A stretch of DNA of 64,000 nucleotides. It comes from Glandiceps talaboti. Lineage: Eukaryota > Hemichordata > Enteropneusta > Spengelidae. Below, in pieces: positions 20,683 to 31,440 of this stretch (position 1 is its first letter; each line of letters opens with the position of its first letter). The stretch covers positions 15,631,806 through 15,695,805 of the forward strand of contig NC_135567.1 of the NCBI RefSeq assembly GCF_964340395.1, in the 5' to 3' direction. The translations under genes and the position numbers were made by a program. A model generated the notes under the pieces. The model saw only the letters and a program-made list of their open reading frames with translations, did not search any database and was not told where the DNA came from.

Positions 20683-21878
20683 TCGATGGTTTTGTTGATG
20701 TTGGTTTCCCAACATGAGATAGGAATGTCTCATGTGTCTGTTCAATGTCTTTGTTGTTATGGTAACACTCCTTTACTGCCGTTGCATTTTTAGCTGCGGC
20801 TTCTGGATGAAGGAGTATTGATTTCAACTTTTTATACAAGTCGTCTTTTTCACCAGGGTCATATACAAAGTAATCAGCATAGAGTTCAAATTGTGTTGTG
20901 TAGAATTCACCAACTGATGTTGATTTTGGCACCAAAGTTGGTAGTCCTGAGGCAATGGCATCCAATCCTTCCATCCCTATTGACTCGTCAGGTGGTATTA
21001 TACAGACATAACTTTGACGTAAATCTCTGCAAATATCATCTTGACAGTCATATGGTGGGACAATGTTTGGTAATAAATAGGAAGTAGTTATATTGTTTTC
21101 AAGAAATGTTTTAGTGGTCACAGAATCTCTACAAGTGTGATTCCGAATGAACCAGTCTGGTATCTTTTTATCACCATCATGAAATAAATCTGCTACTTTA
21201 CCAAGTGCTTCCAGTGGTGTTTTGTTTACTTCATCAAAATTGGTGTTGGTCAATTTCATTAGTATTTGCTGTTTGGTAACCGGTGGTTCGCTAACATCAA
21301 TGTTTAAGGCAAAGAAACATTTATCTGGTCTTGGCAGGTACAGTTCATGTTTTATGGGATGGTTTGCAGCCTTATATATGTTGGAGAAATGTTCAAACAC
21401 CTTTGGTCCAATGGAGAAGATAGCATAGGCAAGTTCTGCAAATTTCAAACACATCTTAGATTCATCAGCAGATGATGGAACAGTGTGGTTTATGAGCACA
21501 ACCTTTGCATCAGGAAACAGACGTCTCTGAATAGCAAAGGCTGCTGCACAAGTCATAGGAAAATGTCCAACTATGGTTTCAACATTCTGTACATTCGGCA
21601 GTGTTGTGAAATAAGTTTCTGGCTGGCTTAACCATTTACAGCTAGGTACTTCATCTTGTACATCAATTGCCATGATGTCATCGAAACAGGGAAGAATTAG
21701 TTTCACGTTATTTGTCTCTGCATCCTCTGCATGTTTAGCTTTTAACACAACACAGTGTGTTTCCTTTTGTGTACATGTAGCAACACTGGTGGCAAGTTGA
21801 CAGTTAAGTACAGATACAGGATCACCAGCTCTATTCCATTCTTCAGCCACAAAAAGGGTTGACATTTTGTTAGATTAT
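20683..21878 (-). CDS. Gene 1 first coding exon: GT4-like glycosyltransferase domain
   Basis: ATG at 21865, 13 bases after a splice acceptor (TTTTGTGCAG); an in-frame stop lies just upstream, so the Met is the real start and an earlier exon is non-coding. It codes 394 residues. The N-terminal half begins STLFVAEEWNRAGDPVSVLN, like the first Rossmann fold of GT4 enzymes (a W-x-R-x-G-G type glycine loop). The C-terminal half has IIPPDESIGMEGLDAIASGLPTLVP near residues 290-310, matching the GT4 nucleotide-sugar motif (E-x7-E then A.ASG.P), followed by GE and the DPGEKDDLYKKL helix. The second motif Glu is Asp here and in all copies. The exon ends at CGA|GTAAGT (phase 1) and splices into the linkers. 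The expected activity would be sugar transfer from a nucleotide-sugar; activity is unproven. Confidence 0.8.
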
Positions 21879-23864
21879 CTGCACAAAAGAGAATTACAAA
21901 AACATACTTATATACGAGTGATCAAGCTTGTTAACAGGTGGCCATAAAAATACAATTGTGTTACCATGTCAACGGGCATATAGGAAGAAGTAGAATCCTG
22001 GCATATTGCTAAATATTTCTTTATGCAAAAGTGACAATTATTGTATGCTCAAAATTTTTTATTTTATTTTCAAAGTAGTTTTTATTGGAATGTTTAGCCA
22101 AAGATGTTGACCTTGTTTATTGTAAGCTAGATCCCTATGACATAGAGTGACTGTAGAATAACCTGGAATATTTTTATGATTGTTTGTGGTGTTTTCCTAG
22201 AGCCGTACTTTCACCAACGTACGCCATGTTATTGCTTTTATCAATCTTTTATTAATCTTATTAATCTTTAGTTTTACTCAATTTTTAACATAACCTATAT
22301 ACGTAGATCTATACATAGATAATTACTTTATCAAGGACATATTAGTATTAATATACAGATGAGGGGGAAGGGGAGGGGGCTGTGCCTTTAAAAATATCAT
22401 TTGATATATATTTTAAACCTCCTAGCCTTCTGACATCAATCTTGGTTATGTCAACAAATAGTTTACAGTGCACCATGACAATGATCAGTCAGTTATATTA
22501 CAAAACCCTAGAAACACAGTCACTAGGGTTTCCCAAGGTAATTTTCTAAGAGTGTTTTTTTACTGTGATTTCTATGCATGGACATAGACACTGTTTTGTT
22601 ATGCAAATTAGTCTGCTTGCATTTGTCAAGGACAAACATTTGAGCGAGTCTGTGGCTAAGATAATGCTATTCAGTAACTGGTACTTTCACTTATACATAT
22701 ATGCATCTGTTTAATAAATTCATTAATACAAAGTTGCGATGCAATGTCACAACAAGTTTACACCCTTCGCGGCACACACCCTGTATGTGCTGTCACACTT
22801 GTTGATTCTCCACTTTATGCCTACTTTAAGTTTTTAAAAGTTGTCCAGACTTCCTTGTCAATAGTGACCTGTTAATTTCTGTACAGGTAGTTGGATACAA
22901 CACTCAATAAGATGTATAGAAAGTGCTCATACACATGACTCACCTTAAATCACTTTAAGAACTTCTTAAAGTTAATCATGAAATGAAATCGTCATAAAAT
23001 GCCACCATTTTTTCAGGACCAGGAAATTCTGAGTATTAACAGTGTCACTACACTATATGTTGATAATTTGTAAGATGGCTGTTTGTCAAGTCAGACTGAC
23101 TTGATCCTAAAGCAGTATTAACTGTTCTATTTCGTAATATATTCAAATTAAAGAAACATGTCAATTATAGTTCCCTATTCAGATCAAAATATTTAAAATA
23201 TAGTGTTATAGAAAGAATTGTTGAATGGAAATGAAAGTGAATATTAATTTTAAGTTAGGGTGGCCTATCTACCAGTTGTTTGACAGATAACAATAATGGT
23301 GTGTCCTCATATGACCTCTCACCTCACCTCAATTCAAAGGATAGCTGTTCCAGTTGATCGACAGACCCCTTTGTAAGATATTGGCTTTTTCATGTTGCTG
23401 TGGTGAATTCATGTTTCGAATGTTACATAGTTAAAGTAATAATCTTGATAGACTATGTGCTCCATTGTCCTCAAAAGAGAACTGATTTACCGCTTACATT
23501 ACAATACCAATGAACACTGATGTAGGCATATTTACACAAACTGATTGATGTAACAGCCACAGACAATAGTACAGTCTCAGAACACAACTATTCATGTCAC
23601 CATACTTGGCTTACTTTCAATAAAAACAACAATTTAGTTGATTCACTGTAAAGGAAATGACAATCCGACAAATAAGGGTAAACTTAGGCTTGTTGATTTT
23701 AAATATTCCGTGTTTAATTTACTGCAAATCAAAACCACAGAAAAAGCCTATGCAGATGATGTTAACCAGACATCAAAAGGAAGTCAGCTAATCTTTTCCC
23801 ATATTTATTGTGTTAAAGTCCCATACACTAATTATACACATCCTGTAAGGTAGAAGGTACTTAC
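21879..23864. other. Upstream region of gene 1 (non-coding, conserved in unit 2)
   Basis: Contains no supported coding exon but is strongly conserved with 40918-42923. It probably holds the non-coding first exon and promoter of gene 1 on the minus strand. Notable blocks are an ATGCAAAT octamer at 22601 and a nearly unchanged stretch at about 22690-22860 that includes TTCGCGGCACACACCCTG. Open frames here also occur at the same place in unit 2 but look like chance. Confidence 0.45.
22601..22608 (+). promoter_or_regulatory. ATGCAAAT octamer motif upstream of gene 1
   Basis: An exact match to the octamer bound by POU-domain (Oct) factors in animals, within a block conserved with unit 2 (41659-41666). 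It lies about 720 bases upstream of the GT exon. The motif is short, so function is inference. Confidence 0.25.
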
Positions 23865-24204
23865 TCAGTATTTTTGTAGTACAAGTTGGTTTCACAATAT
23901 GAGATTGGAACATCTTGTGAATCTGTTCAAATCTTGGTTGTCATGGTAACATTCCTTTACTGCCTTTCATTTCCAGCTGCAGCGTCTGGATGAAGGAGAA
24001 TTGCTTTCAACTTGGTATCACTTTCACCGGGGCAATAGTATTGACTGGAAAATGAGTTGTGTAGAATTCACCAACTGGTGTTGATTTTGGCACCAAAGTT
24101 GGTAGTCCTGACGCAATGGCATCAACTCCTTCCATCCCTATTGACTCATCAGGAGGTAGAATAGAAACATAACTTTGACGTAAATCAGTGCAAATATCAT
24201 CTTG
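23865..24204 (-). pseudogene. GT4-like pseudo-exon, unit 1
   Basis: This stretch matches the 3' part of the GT exon, from QDDIC(T/R)DLRQSYV through ESIGMEGVDAIASGLPTLVPKS and VGEFYTTH. It then has an internal deletion removing the FELYADYFVYDPGEKDD segment, followed by frameshifted remnants of the end of the exon, including an intact GTAAGT donor. It is on the same strand, about 2 kb upstream of the functional GT exon. Unit 2 carries the same truncated copy (42924-43263), so the lesion predates the segmental duplication. Confidence 0.85.
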
Positions 24205-24262
24205 AAAGTACAACTTAAATTTATAATGAAATAAAAACAAAAAGTTTATAATTACTCTCTGT

Positions 24263-24421
24263 ATGTATTTCATTGTAACAGAGACTGAGTCTGTAAGTAT
24301 CTAAACTGATGTAAACAAAATATTTAGTCTGTATGTATTTCATTGTAACAGAGACTGAGTCTGTAAGTATCTAAACTGATGTAAACAAAATATTTAGTCT
24401 GTATGTATTTCATTGTAACAT
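24263..24421. repeat. 70-bp minisatellite, short array in unit 1 (~2.3 copies)
   Basis: Two and a partial copy of the 70-bp unit (CTGTATGTATTTCATTGTAA, CAGAGACTGAGTCTGTAAGT, ATCTAAACTGATGTAAACAA, AATATTTAGT). The same unit is expanded to about 45 copies at the equivalent position in unit 2. Confidence 0.95.
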
Positions 24422-25351
24422 TCTTAAATATCTTTATTAAAGATTACGTACCTAAATAGAATTGTCAATTCTCTAGACAGTTGGAATAAAATTATATTTT
24501 GTCTTATCGTAGGCCAAAAAAATTTGTGTTGTACCAATAACGGCCAATTTCTAAAATGGTGTATTGATTTTGGGTCAAAGTGAGTCTAAAATGGGGCCTG
24601 GAGTTTCCAGCACTGGCCACTCCTTCCTACTTGAGCTGGCCACTGGTACCACTTCTGCAGAACATATATGTACAATGTACATGAAGTACACAGAAAGTCT
24701 CTCAACAACATTACAAAATGAACTTTGACCTCAATAAATTTTACTACTTTGATATAAGGATAATGTTATCTACATAAACTCTGCATGTATGAATATAAAT
24801 TAAATTCCCTGGTATTACAGTACACCTCTACTAGAGCTAGCCACTGATACTGTCCTGGGGAAACATATATCATGTACATGTATATGTAGTACATAGAAAG
24901 TCTCTTACCTACATGTATGTGTACATTGTACATATATGTTCTCCAGAGGTGGTACCAGTGGCCAGCTCAAGTAGGGGTGTGTGGCCATGCAGTGTTGGAA
25001 ACTACAGGCCCCTATGTACAAAGTACATGTACATGTAGTACACAGAATGTTAATGACATGTATGTATATTCAAGTTTAATAAATTACCTGTACTGCACAT
25101 GTAGTCACATTTTCTATAATGGTCCTGTAATTAGGTGATTTCTTGCCATCCAGACATGTCCACTTTCTCACTTTCATTTGTCACTGTGCCAGACAGCAGT
25201 CCAGTGAACCACAAACCTGTCATCATCAGACTACAGTAATAAATATGTCACATAAACCATCTGTAAATAAAACAAATACACAATGATTTTCATTATAAAT
25301 CTACTATGGTGTATAAACGTGTACATATGCGTATATACGTGTGTATGTATG

Positions 25352-25419
<68 letters not shown>

Positions 25420-26464
25420 GGGGCATGTGTATGTATGTATGTATGTATGTATGTATGTATGTATGTATGTATGTATGTATGTATGTATGTATGCATGTAT
25501 GTACGTGTGTGTATGTATGTATGTATGTATGTATGTATGTATGTGTGTGTATGTGTGTGTCCCTTTTTCTGTGTCACCCATTGCACAGATATTATACAAT
25601 ACAGATAGTATTATAGTACAGACAGTGCTCACAGAGTGACAACACAGATACAGATAGTATCCATGCATTAATTGTAACCTAGTGACATATGTGCTGTGCA
25701 TGCAAAAATATTGCTGAGACCTAATAAAACAAAAAAATGCGGTTCCGATTACCCGGCCCCACCTAGTTTTTCACTACTGACGTGGTTCTTTAAGAAAAAC
25801 AAAATTATGAAAATTGTGAAGTCTTGCAAGAAATAGACTAGTGGACTTAGGAACTGACATCAACTTACAATGAAAATATGAAACTATTCTTCTATTTCTA
25901 ATCTGTAATGGCTGTACATCTGATGAGAAGAAATCAATGACACTCAGACCATATGGAAAGCAATGGAAGTGGTAATCAGAAACACAAATTTTGTGTGTGT
26001 GTGAGGCTTTGCTATTTAGTTTATAGTGGTCTGAGGCTTCATAATATACAAACTCTATGCATAACTGCAATAATGGTAGTATTATTTTTTTTTATTTTGA
26101 GCTTTTTCTTCTATTAGTTCTAATTTTAAAAAAACCTTCTAATTTCACAAAAAGAAAGTTTTTTATCGTTCCAGAGTTTGCACTCAAAACCGCACAGTGA
26201 GTCACCTGTCTGTAAGCTGGACTGGGTCACATGCAGTCCAGTCGAAACTCAAGGTCAGTGCGAGCGTGTCACGTCGCAGCGTAACAAAACCTGGACAAAA
26301 CCACATGCATGGCACTCAAATCAATTTGTATTTGTTTTTCCAAAAAAATTACAGTAATATGCATACATTTTTTTAAAATCACACATTGATTCAAGTGCCT
26401 GTGGACAAAACCCAGGAAAAATCCCTCCTGGACTGACAAACTACATAGCTAATAATACAGTAAC
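24422..26464. other. Intergenic DNA with inverted repeats and microsatellites, unit 1
   Basis: No gene supported. An inverted pair of ~100-bp arms lies at about 24595-24705 and 24905-25020 (CTGGCCACTGGTACCAC and its complement GTGGTACCAGTGGCCAG). A third, diverged copy lies between the arms at about 24815-24905. (TG)n at 25357-25418 and (TATG)n at 25430-25556 follow. The whole block aligns with 46499-48930 in unit 2. Confidence 0.5.
25357..25556. repeat. Compound (TG)n and (TATG)n microsatellite, unit 1
   Basis: About 30 TG dinucleotides, a CCGGGGCA interruption, then about 30 TATG-like tetranucleotides. The equivalent in unit 2 (47437-47600) has fewer repeats. Long open frames coding Cys-Val or Tyr-Val-Cys-Met here are artefacts. 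Confidence 0.97.
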
Positions 26465-26712
26465 CACAGGGAGCTCAGGCTTAGCTAGTTTTGTTTACAA
26501 ATAAGTAAACAAACAAACAAAACATACACACACAAACAAACAAACAAACAAAAACAATTAAACCGACAAATGAGTACATTGTAGATACATACATGAGTAA
26601 ACAACAACGAACAAACAAACAAACAAACAAACAAACACTACCTCCGCAAATTGTCACCATTAATAATGGCATTTTAAATCACCTTCAACTAACTGAGCCT
26701 GAGCTCCCTGTG
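26465..26712. mobile_element. MITE-like element with inverted ends and (AAAC)n interior, unit 1
   Basis: The ends CACAGGGAGCTCAGGCTTAG and CTGAGCCTGAGCTCCCTGTG are inverted repeats (about 24 bp with few mismatches). The interior is mostly AAAC/AAACAA simple repeat. The element is 248 bp here and about 298 bp in unit 2, where the 7-bp flanks are identical. It has no coding capacity; the transposase is presumably supplied elsewhere. Confidence 0.8.
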
Positions 26713-26967
26713 TAGTAATTAACAAGCCAAAAATCTTTAAAGTTCACTCGTATTTGGCAAGAATGACCAATATTAACATATATTTTGCACAAATATATCA
26801 AGAGATGATATCGGGGTGAGTGTATTTTTGAACATGTGGATGCATCGATCGAGAAGACAAGTTATTCATAGCTGATAACGTTGTAAACAATCCGATTCCG
26901 ACCGTGTCGGCGGGTTGATTTGCGAGGACTAACTTTCTAGTTCCATTTACAAATAATAAAACCACTT

Positions 26968-27243
26968 TTAAAATATACAAAAGTCATAGACCGATACTAC
27001 TGTAATCACTCCGCAATTCTGGTCTAAATGTTTTGTTTTGGTATTGTCAAAAATGATACGATCCGTGTTTTTGCGGAGCGGGGCTATGCACGGTCGGTGT
27101 TCGCAGACGACACCGAACTCTAGATCTCCCGGATCCCACTGCATGAGCCGATACGCGGCCGGTGTCCGCTTCCGGTCGTTGACACTTGGTTCAAATATTG
27201 ACTCCCATCTGTTGTTCAAAATAATCATGAGTATTTCAACATT
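26968..27243 (-). CDS. Short unknown gene, exon 2 (unit 1/2 junction copy)
   Basis: After exon 1 (27353-27439), a gap of about 110 bases leads to an open frame reading NVEILMIILNNRWESIFEPS and continuing through MQWDPGDLEFGVVCEHRPC to a stop at 26968. The segment is GC-richer than its surroundings and almost identical to 49487-49762, which favours real coding. The proposed acceptor (GCCAGAAAAG|AAT) is not ideal, so the boundary is uncertain. I do not recognise the family. No signal peptide or transmembrane segment is seen. Confidence 0.45.
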   Translation of the reverse strand, partial: NVEILMIILNNRWESIFEPSVNDRKRTPAAYRLMQWDPGDLEFGVVCEHRPCIAPLRKNTDRIIFDNTKTKHLDQNCGVITVVSVYDFCIF

Positions 27244-27352
27244 CTTTTCTGGCGAAATTTCTACACAATGACAAAACTCGTACTGACTTACCGCAAACTG
27301 AGCTACTATCCGACAAGTTCGCTGTATATGAACCCAGGAAGAATCTACTGAC

Positions 27353-27439
27353 CTCGACGTGAACTATAACTTGATCTGTGACGTCATCGTCGGTTACTCT
27401 CGGGTCAAGTCGGGGTACGCCGATTATCTTGATCACCGT
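27353..27439 (-). CDS. Short unknown gene, exon 1, unit 2 copy
   Basis: Twenty-nine codons equivalent to the ATG-initiated exon at 5771-5857, reading (T)VIKIIGVPRLDPRVTDDDV and ending VIVHVE before the donor GAG|GTCAGT (phase 0). The first codon here is ACG rather than ATG. An in-frame stop lies about ten codons upstream, so either translation starts elsewhere or this copy has lost its start. The CG-containing coding sequence is unusual in this AT-rich region. Confidence 0.45.
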
Positions 27440-28429
27440 GCAATGAAAAGGGTCTCTGGTATTTTAACGACCCAATCCGCCTAAGTATATATTTTTATTA
27501 TATTTACAATCAAAGTGACTCTTTCGCCTGCTGTAACGCTATTAGATCTGAGTTCTCACTGTGGTCGGGGATCACTTTCATGAACTTGGCCTGAGAACTA
27601 TAGGGGGCGCACTATACATGGGGGGGGGGGGGGTTTGAGGATGTAGGAGTATTTGAAAAATTGAGATCGGTTGGGGAGGAGGAATCTGAAAAAAATATTG
27701 TTAGTTTTGTTTACAAATACAAAAAACAAGTAAACAAACAAAGAAAACACAAACAAGGAAGTCGATAAAGAAACAAACACACATACACATACGTACACAA
27801 ACAAACAAACAAACAAAAACAATTAAACCGACAAATGACTAGATACATACATGAGTAAACAACAACAAACCAACGAACAAACAAACACTACCCCCGCAAT
27901 GGTCACTGTTGGTGATTGCAACAAACAACCTCAAAAATAGTTAAAAAGTTAATACACGTAACTAAAACTTGACTGTCTAACAAAATAATTATATAAATGT
28001 ATGAGTAGAATGGTGTTTTTGGTCCACAAACTATCTGTATCTCATATATGTACAAAGCTGCTTATAAGTTTGATCATGTTTCCTATGTAAGAATTAGTGT
28101 AATATTAACCAACATTTCAAGGGTGCAATAATCACAATTAAAACTTCAAGTTCAAAATGCATTCTCAATCGAAATCTACAAATAGACTTGGCTACTTACA
28201 TGTTACATTCACAAGTACATGTTACCATGGTAACAAATAGAATACCTTGATGGTTACACTTACATCACAAATATCATTTTAGGTTATCTCTGTCGAAATT
28301 TATGATAGAATAGAATAGAATCTCCAGCCGTTAAGAAACCTACATTTCTTAATTGGATTTTTTGCAATACATGTAACTGTTTGGTGCTAAAACAAACTAG
28401 TAAATGTATTTAATTAGAGTAATAGTAGA
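27440..28429. other. AT-rich upstream region of short gene, unit 2
   Basis: No gene supported. It contains a G-tract (27620-27632) and an AAAC/AAACAA simple-repeat tract (about 27710-27890) resembling the interior of the MITE at 26465 but without its terminal inverted repeats. It aligns with the equivalents in units 1 and 3. Confidence 0.4.
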
Positions 28430-29145
28430 TTGGGTCCTGACACCATACAACCTTGGTCCACAAACCCCATATCTGGTCCACTGGTCCTCCCAAGGGTGGG
28501 ACCTAACACCTTACAACCTTGGTCTACAAACCCAATATCTGGTCCACTGGTCCTCCCAAGGGTGGGACCTAACACCTTACAACCTTGGTCCACAAACCCA
28601 ATATCTGGTCCACTGGTCCTCCCAAGGGTGGGACCTAACACCTTACAACCTTGGTCTACAAACCCAATATCTGGTCCACTGGTCCTCCCAAGGGTGGGAC
28701 CTAACACCTTACAACCTTGGTCTACAAACCCAATATCTGGTCCACTGGTCCTCCCAAGGGTGGGACCTAACACCTTACAACCTTGGTCTACAAACCCAAT
28801 ATCTTGTCCAGTGGTTCTCCCAAGGTTGGGTCCTAACACCATACAACCTTGGTCTACGAACCCCATATCTGGTCCACTGGTCCTCCCAAGGGTGGGACCT
28901 AACACCTTACAACCTTGGTCCACAAACCCAATATCTTGTCCACTGGTCCTCCAAAGGTTGGGTCCTAACACCTTACAACCTTGGTCCACAAACCCAATAT
29001 CTGGTCCACTGGTTCTCCCAAGGTTGGGTCCTAACACCATACAACCTTGGTCCACAAACCCAATATCTTGTCCAGTGGTCCTCCCAAGGTTGGGCCCTAA
29101 CACCATACAACCTTGGTCTACAAACTCCATATCTGGTCCACTATT
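28430..29145. repeat. 66-bp minisatellite, unit 2 array (~11 copies)
   Basis: Regular 66-base period (for example CTAACACCTTACAACCTTGG recurs at exact 66-base steps from 28502). Several consecutive copies are almost identical, so this array was homogenised recently. It gives open frames of about 270 codons on both strands, which are by-products of a repeat length divisible by three. Confidence 0.95.
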
Positions 29146-29159
29146 ATTATTCAATATAA

Positions 29160-31440
29160 TCCTTGCTTCGTGCATTTTATATATTATATTCAATAAACTA
29201 CTTTCAACCAACAACACATCCAATAACAACAGTATTTTACACAAAGAAATAATTTAAATATATATTTTATTTCTGAAAATATATCAATTCGATAGCTACA
29301 TCTTCATAATAATGTCAAAACCATGGAATATATACAAAGCTTTGTCAGTCTTTGCTGACGATAAACAATGCTGTCAACACATAATTGGTTTTAGTACAAT
29401 TTAGTACAATTATATTTCTAAATAAGTTGTCATTTCTACGTATAAAGTTATATAGAATTCATAAATTTAGAAAATATACAGAAATTATAAAAAAAATGTA
29501 CATATTTCAGTGTACTCCTACTAAAAGTACATACTGCCATATCAAAGTAACTTTATCTTTCTGTAAAAGTCAAAATATGTATGACAAAAAAGTGTACAAG
29601 TAATTAATGCAATGTACAACTATCACTGTATCATTGACTCTCTGGTTTAATACTGGTAACACCATGTAATATCTACAAATCTTTGTCTTTCTCTGTTTAC
29701 AGTAAGTAATTATCAAAATAGTTTATAGTACTGAGCATTTCCACTTTTTCTATAAGTTGAAAATATAAATTTCTACGTATTGAAGTGACACAAAAATAAA
29801 AGTGCATATAAACTTGTAGAATATACACAAATTATAGTATATTCAATTTACAATGCATGCTCACATAACAAAGTAACTTTATCTTCTGTAAAGTCAAAAT
29901 ATTTATGACAAGTGGATAAGTAATTGGCACTACAAGAACAATTATCGCTGTATCATTGACTCTATGAGTACAAGGTACACAGTCTGAATATGTACGACAA
30001 GTGGATAAGTAATTAACAATACAGTGAACAACTATCACTGTATCATTGACTCTGAGCAGAAAATGTGATTTGTAATTAATACAACTTTCATAAATATGTC
30101 TTCCACAAGGTGACACAAAAGTCATAAAAAATTAAAATGTATAAAAATTACCAAAACACACAAACCTCAGTGTACTGTTTATAATACAACTGTGAGTAAT
30201 TACAGTTCTAAATAAATTGACATTTCTAAGTATAAAGTGATTACACAAATTTATAAAAGTAGAAAATATATACAAATTATCAAAATGTACAAATCTCTAT
30301 GTACTCAATCAAAGGTATATATGCTGTCAAATCAAAATAACTTTCTCTTTCTGTGAACTCAAAATATGTTTGACAAGTGATTGACAATTGCCAGTATGAT
30401 GAGGAACTACCACTGTATCAAGTACATGTGACTGAAAATTGGCAGTATAATGAACAACAGTTAACTAAAACCTGTTTAGCTGCTGGAGACGTGATTGTAT
30501 GATGAACAGTAGTCAACTAAAACCTCTGTATCAAGTACACATGTGACTGAAAATTGGTAGTATGATGAACAACAGTTAACTTAAATTTCTTTAGCTGCTG
30601 GAGAAGTGATTGACAATTGCCAATATGATGAAAAACTACTACTACCATTGATTATGTGAGCTGAAATATTATTTGGAACTCGTATAAATCTTTGTCATAA
30701 AAGTGACATAAAAACTAATACAAGTGATAATGTAAATAATTTAAATTATCCAAATGTACAAAAGACAGTGTACTTCAAATAACATATATGCTGCTATATC
30801 AAAATAACTTTCTCTTTCTGTGACGTCAAAATATATTTGACAAGTACACATTCAAGTGATTGACAACTCACAACAGCTAGCTCTGTAGTAATAACTCTGT
30901 GAACAGAAATATAATCTATGAAGTGAAGACAACTTTCTCATGAAATTGACATGTCTATAAATTCATGTAGAGTTCACAAATGACAATGTACTCAGACTAA
31001 GGTATATGCTGACACATCAAAATAACTTTCTCTTCTGTGAATTCACACTATGTTTAACAAATGGATATTTTAAGTGATTGATAATTGCCAGCCATATAAA
31101 CAATTACCTCAGTCTGTATCATTCACTCTGTGAGCAGAAAGATGTAATTTGTAAAAAAAATAAACACTTCTCTACTAAAAGTGACACAAAATTCATACAA
31201 GTAAAAATTCACAAAAATTATTAAAATGTACAAATGACTTTGTACTCGGTCTAAGGGTGCATTGCTGCATCATCAAAGTTACTTTCTCTTTTTGTGAAGC
31301 CAAAATCTATTTGATTTACACTTTAGTCTATCTACACAATAGCTACATTGTAGTGTATGTGTTATGTATATCAATTGACCCCAAGTGTACAACTACTAAT
31401 TCACTTTTTCTGTTCCATTGAGGGATCTTTAACTAAAGTT
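29160..31440. other. 3' non-coding region of LRR gene 2
   Basis: Aligns with 7690-9840 and 52440-55520. It is built of degenerate modules around ATTGACAATTGCCAGTATGATGA and ATAAGTAATTAACAATACAGTGAACA. No coding frame is supported. Confidence 0.5.

Larger units (their letters stand above)
5721..27302. repeat. Tandem segmental duplication, unit 1 (~21.6 kb)
   Basis: Starts with CTACTATCCGACAAGTTCGC, which recurs at 27303 and 49822. In order the unit holds the first exon of the short unknown gene, AT-rich DNA, a 66-bp minisatellite, the LRR/TRADD-N/GT gene 1, a GT pseudo-exon, a rudimentary 70-bp repeat, microsatellites, a MITE, and the second exon of the next copy of the short gene. Compared with unit 2 it has about 3.9 kb more between the LRR and GT exons and about 3 kb less 70-bp minisatellite. 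Confidence 0.85.

Noticed and set aside
23638-23853. 71-codon plus-strand frame also present at 42697-42912
   Set aside because: Conservation is explained by the segmental duplication; composition and lack of splice or family features do not support coding.
28404-29257. Repeat proteins of 250-276 residues on both strands over the 66-bp array
   Set aside because: The repeat length is a multiple of three, so any frame without a stop in the unit stays open; copies with indels break it in units 1 and 3.
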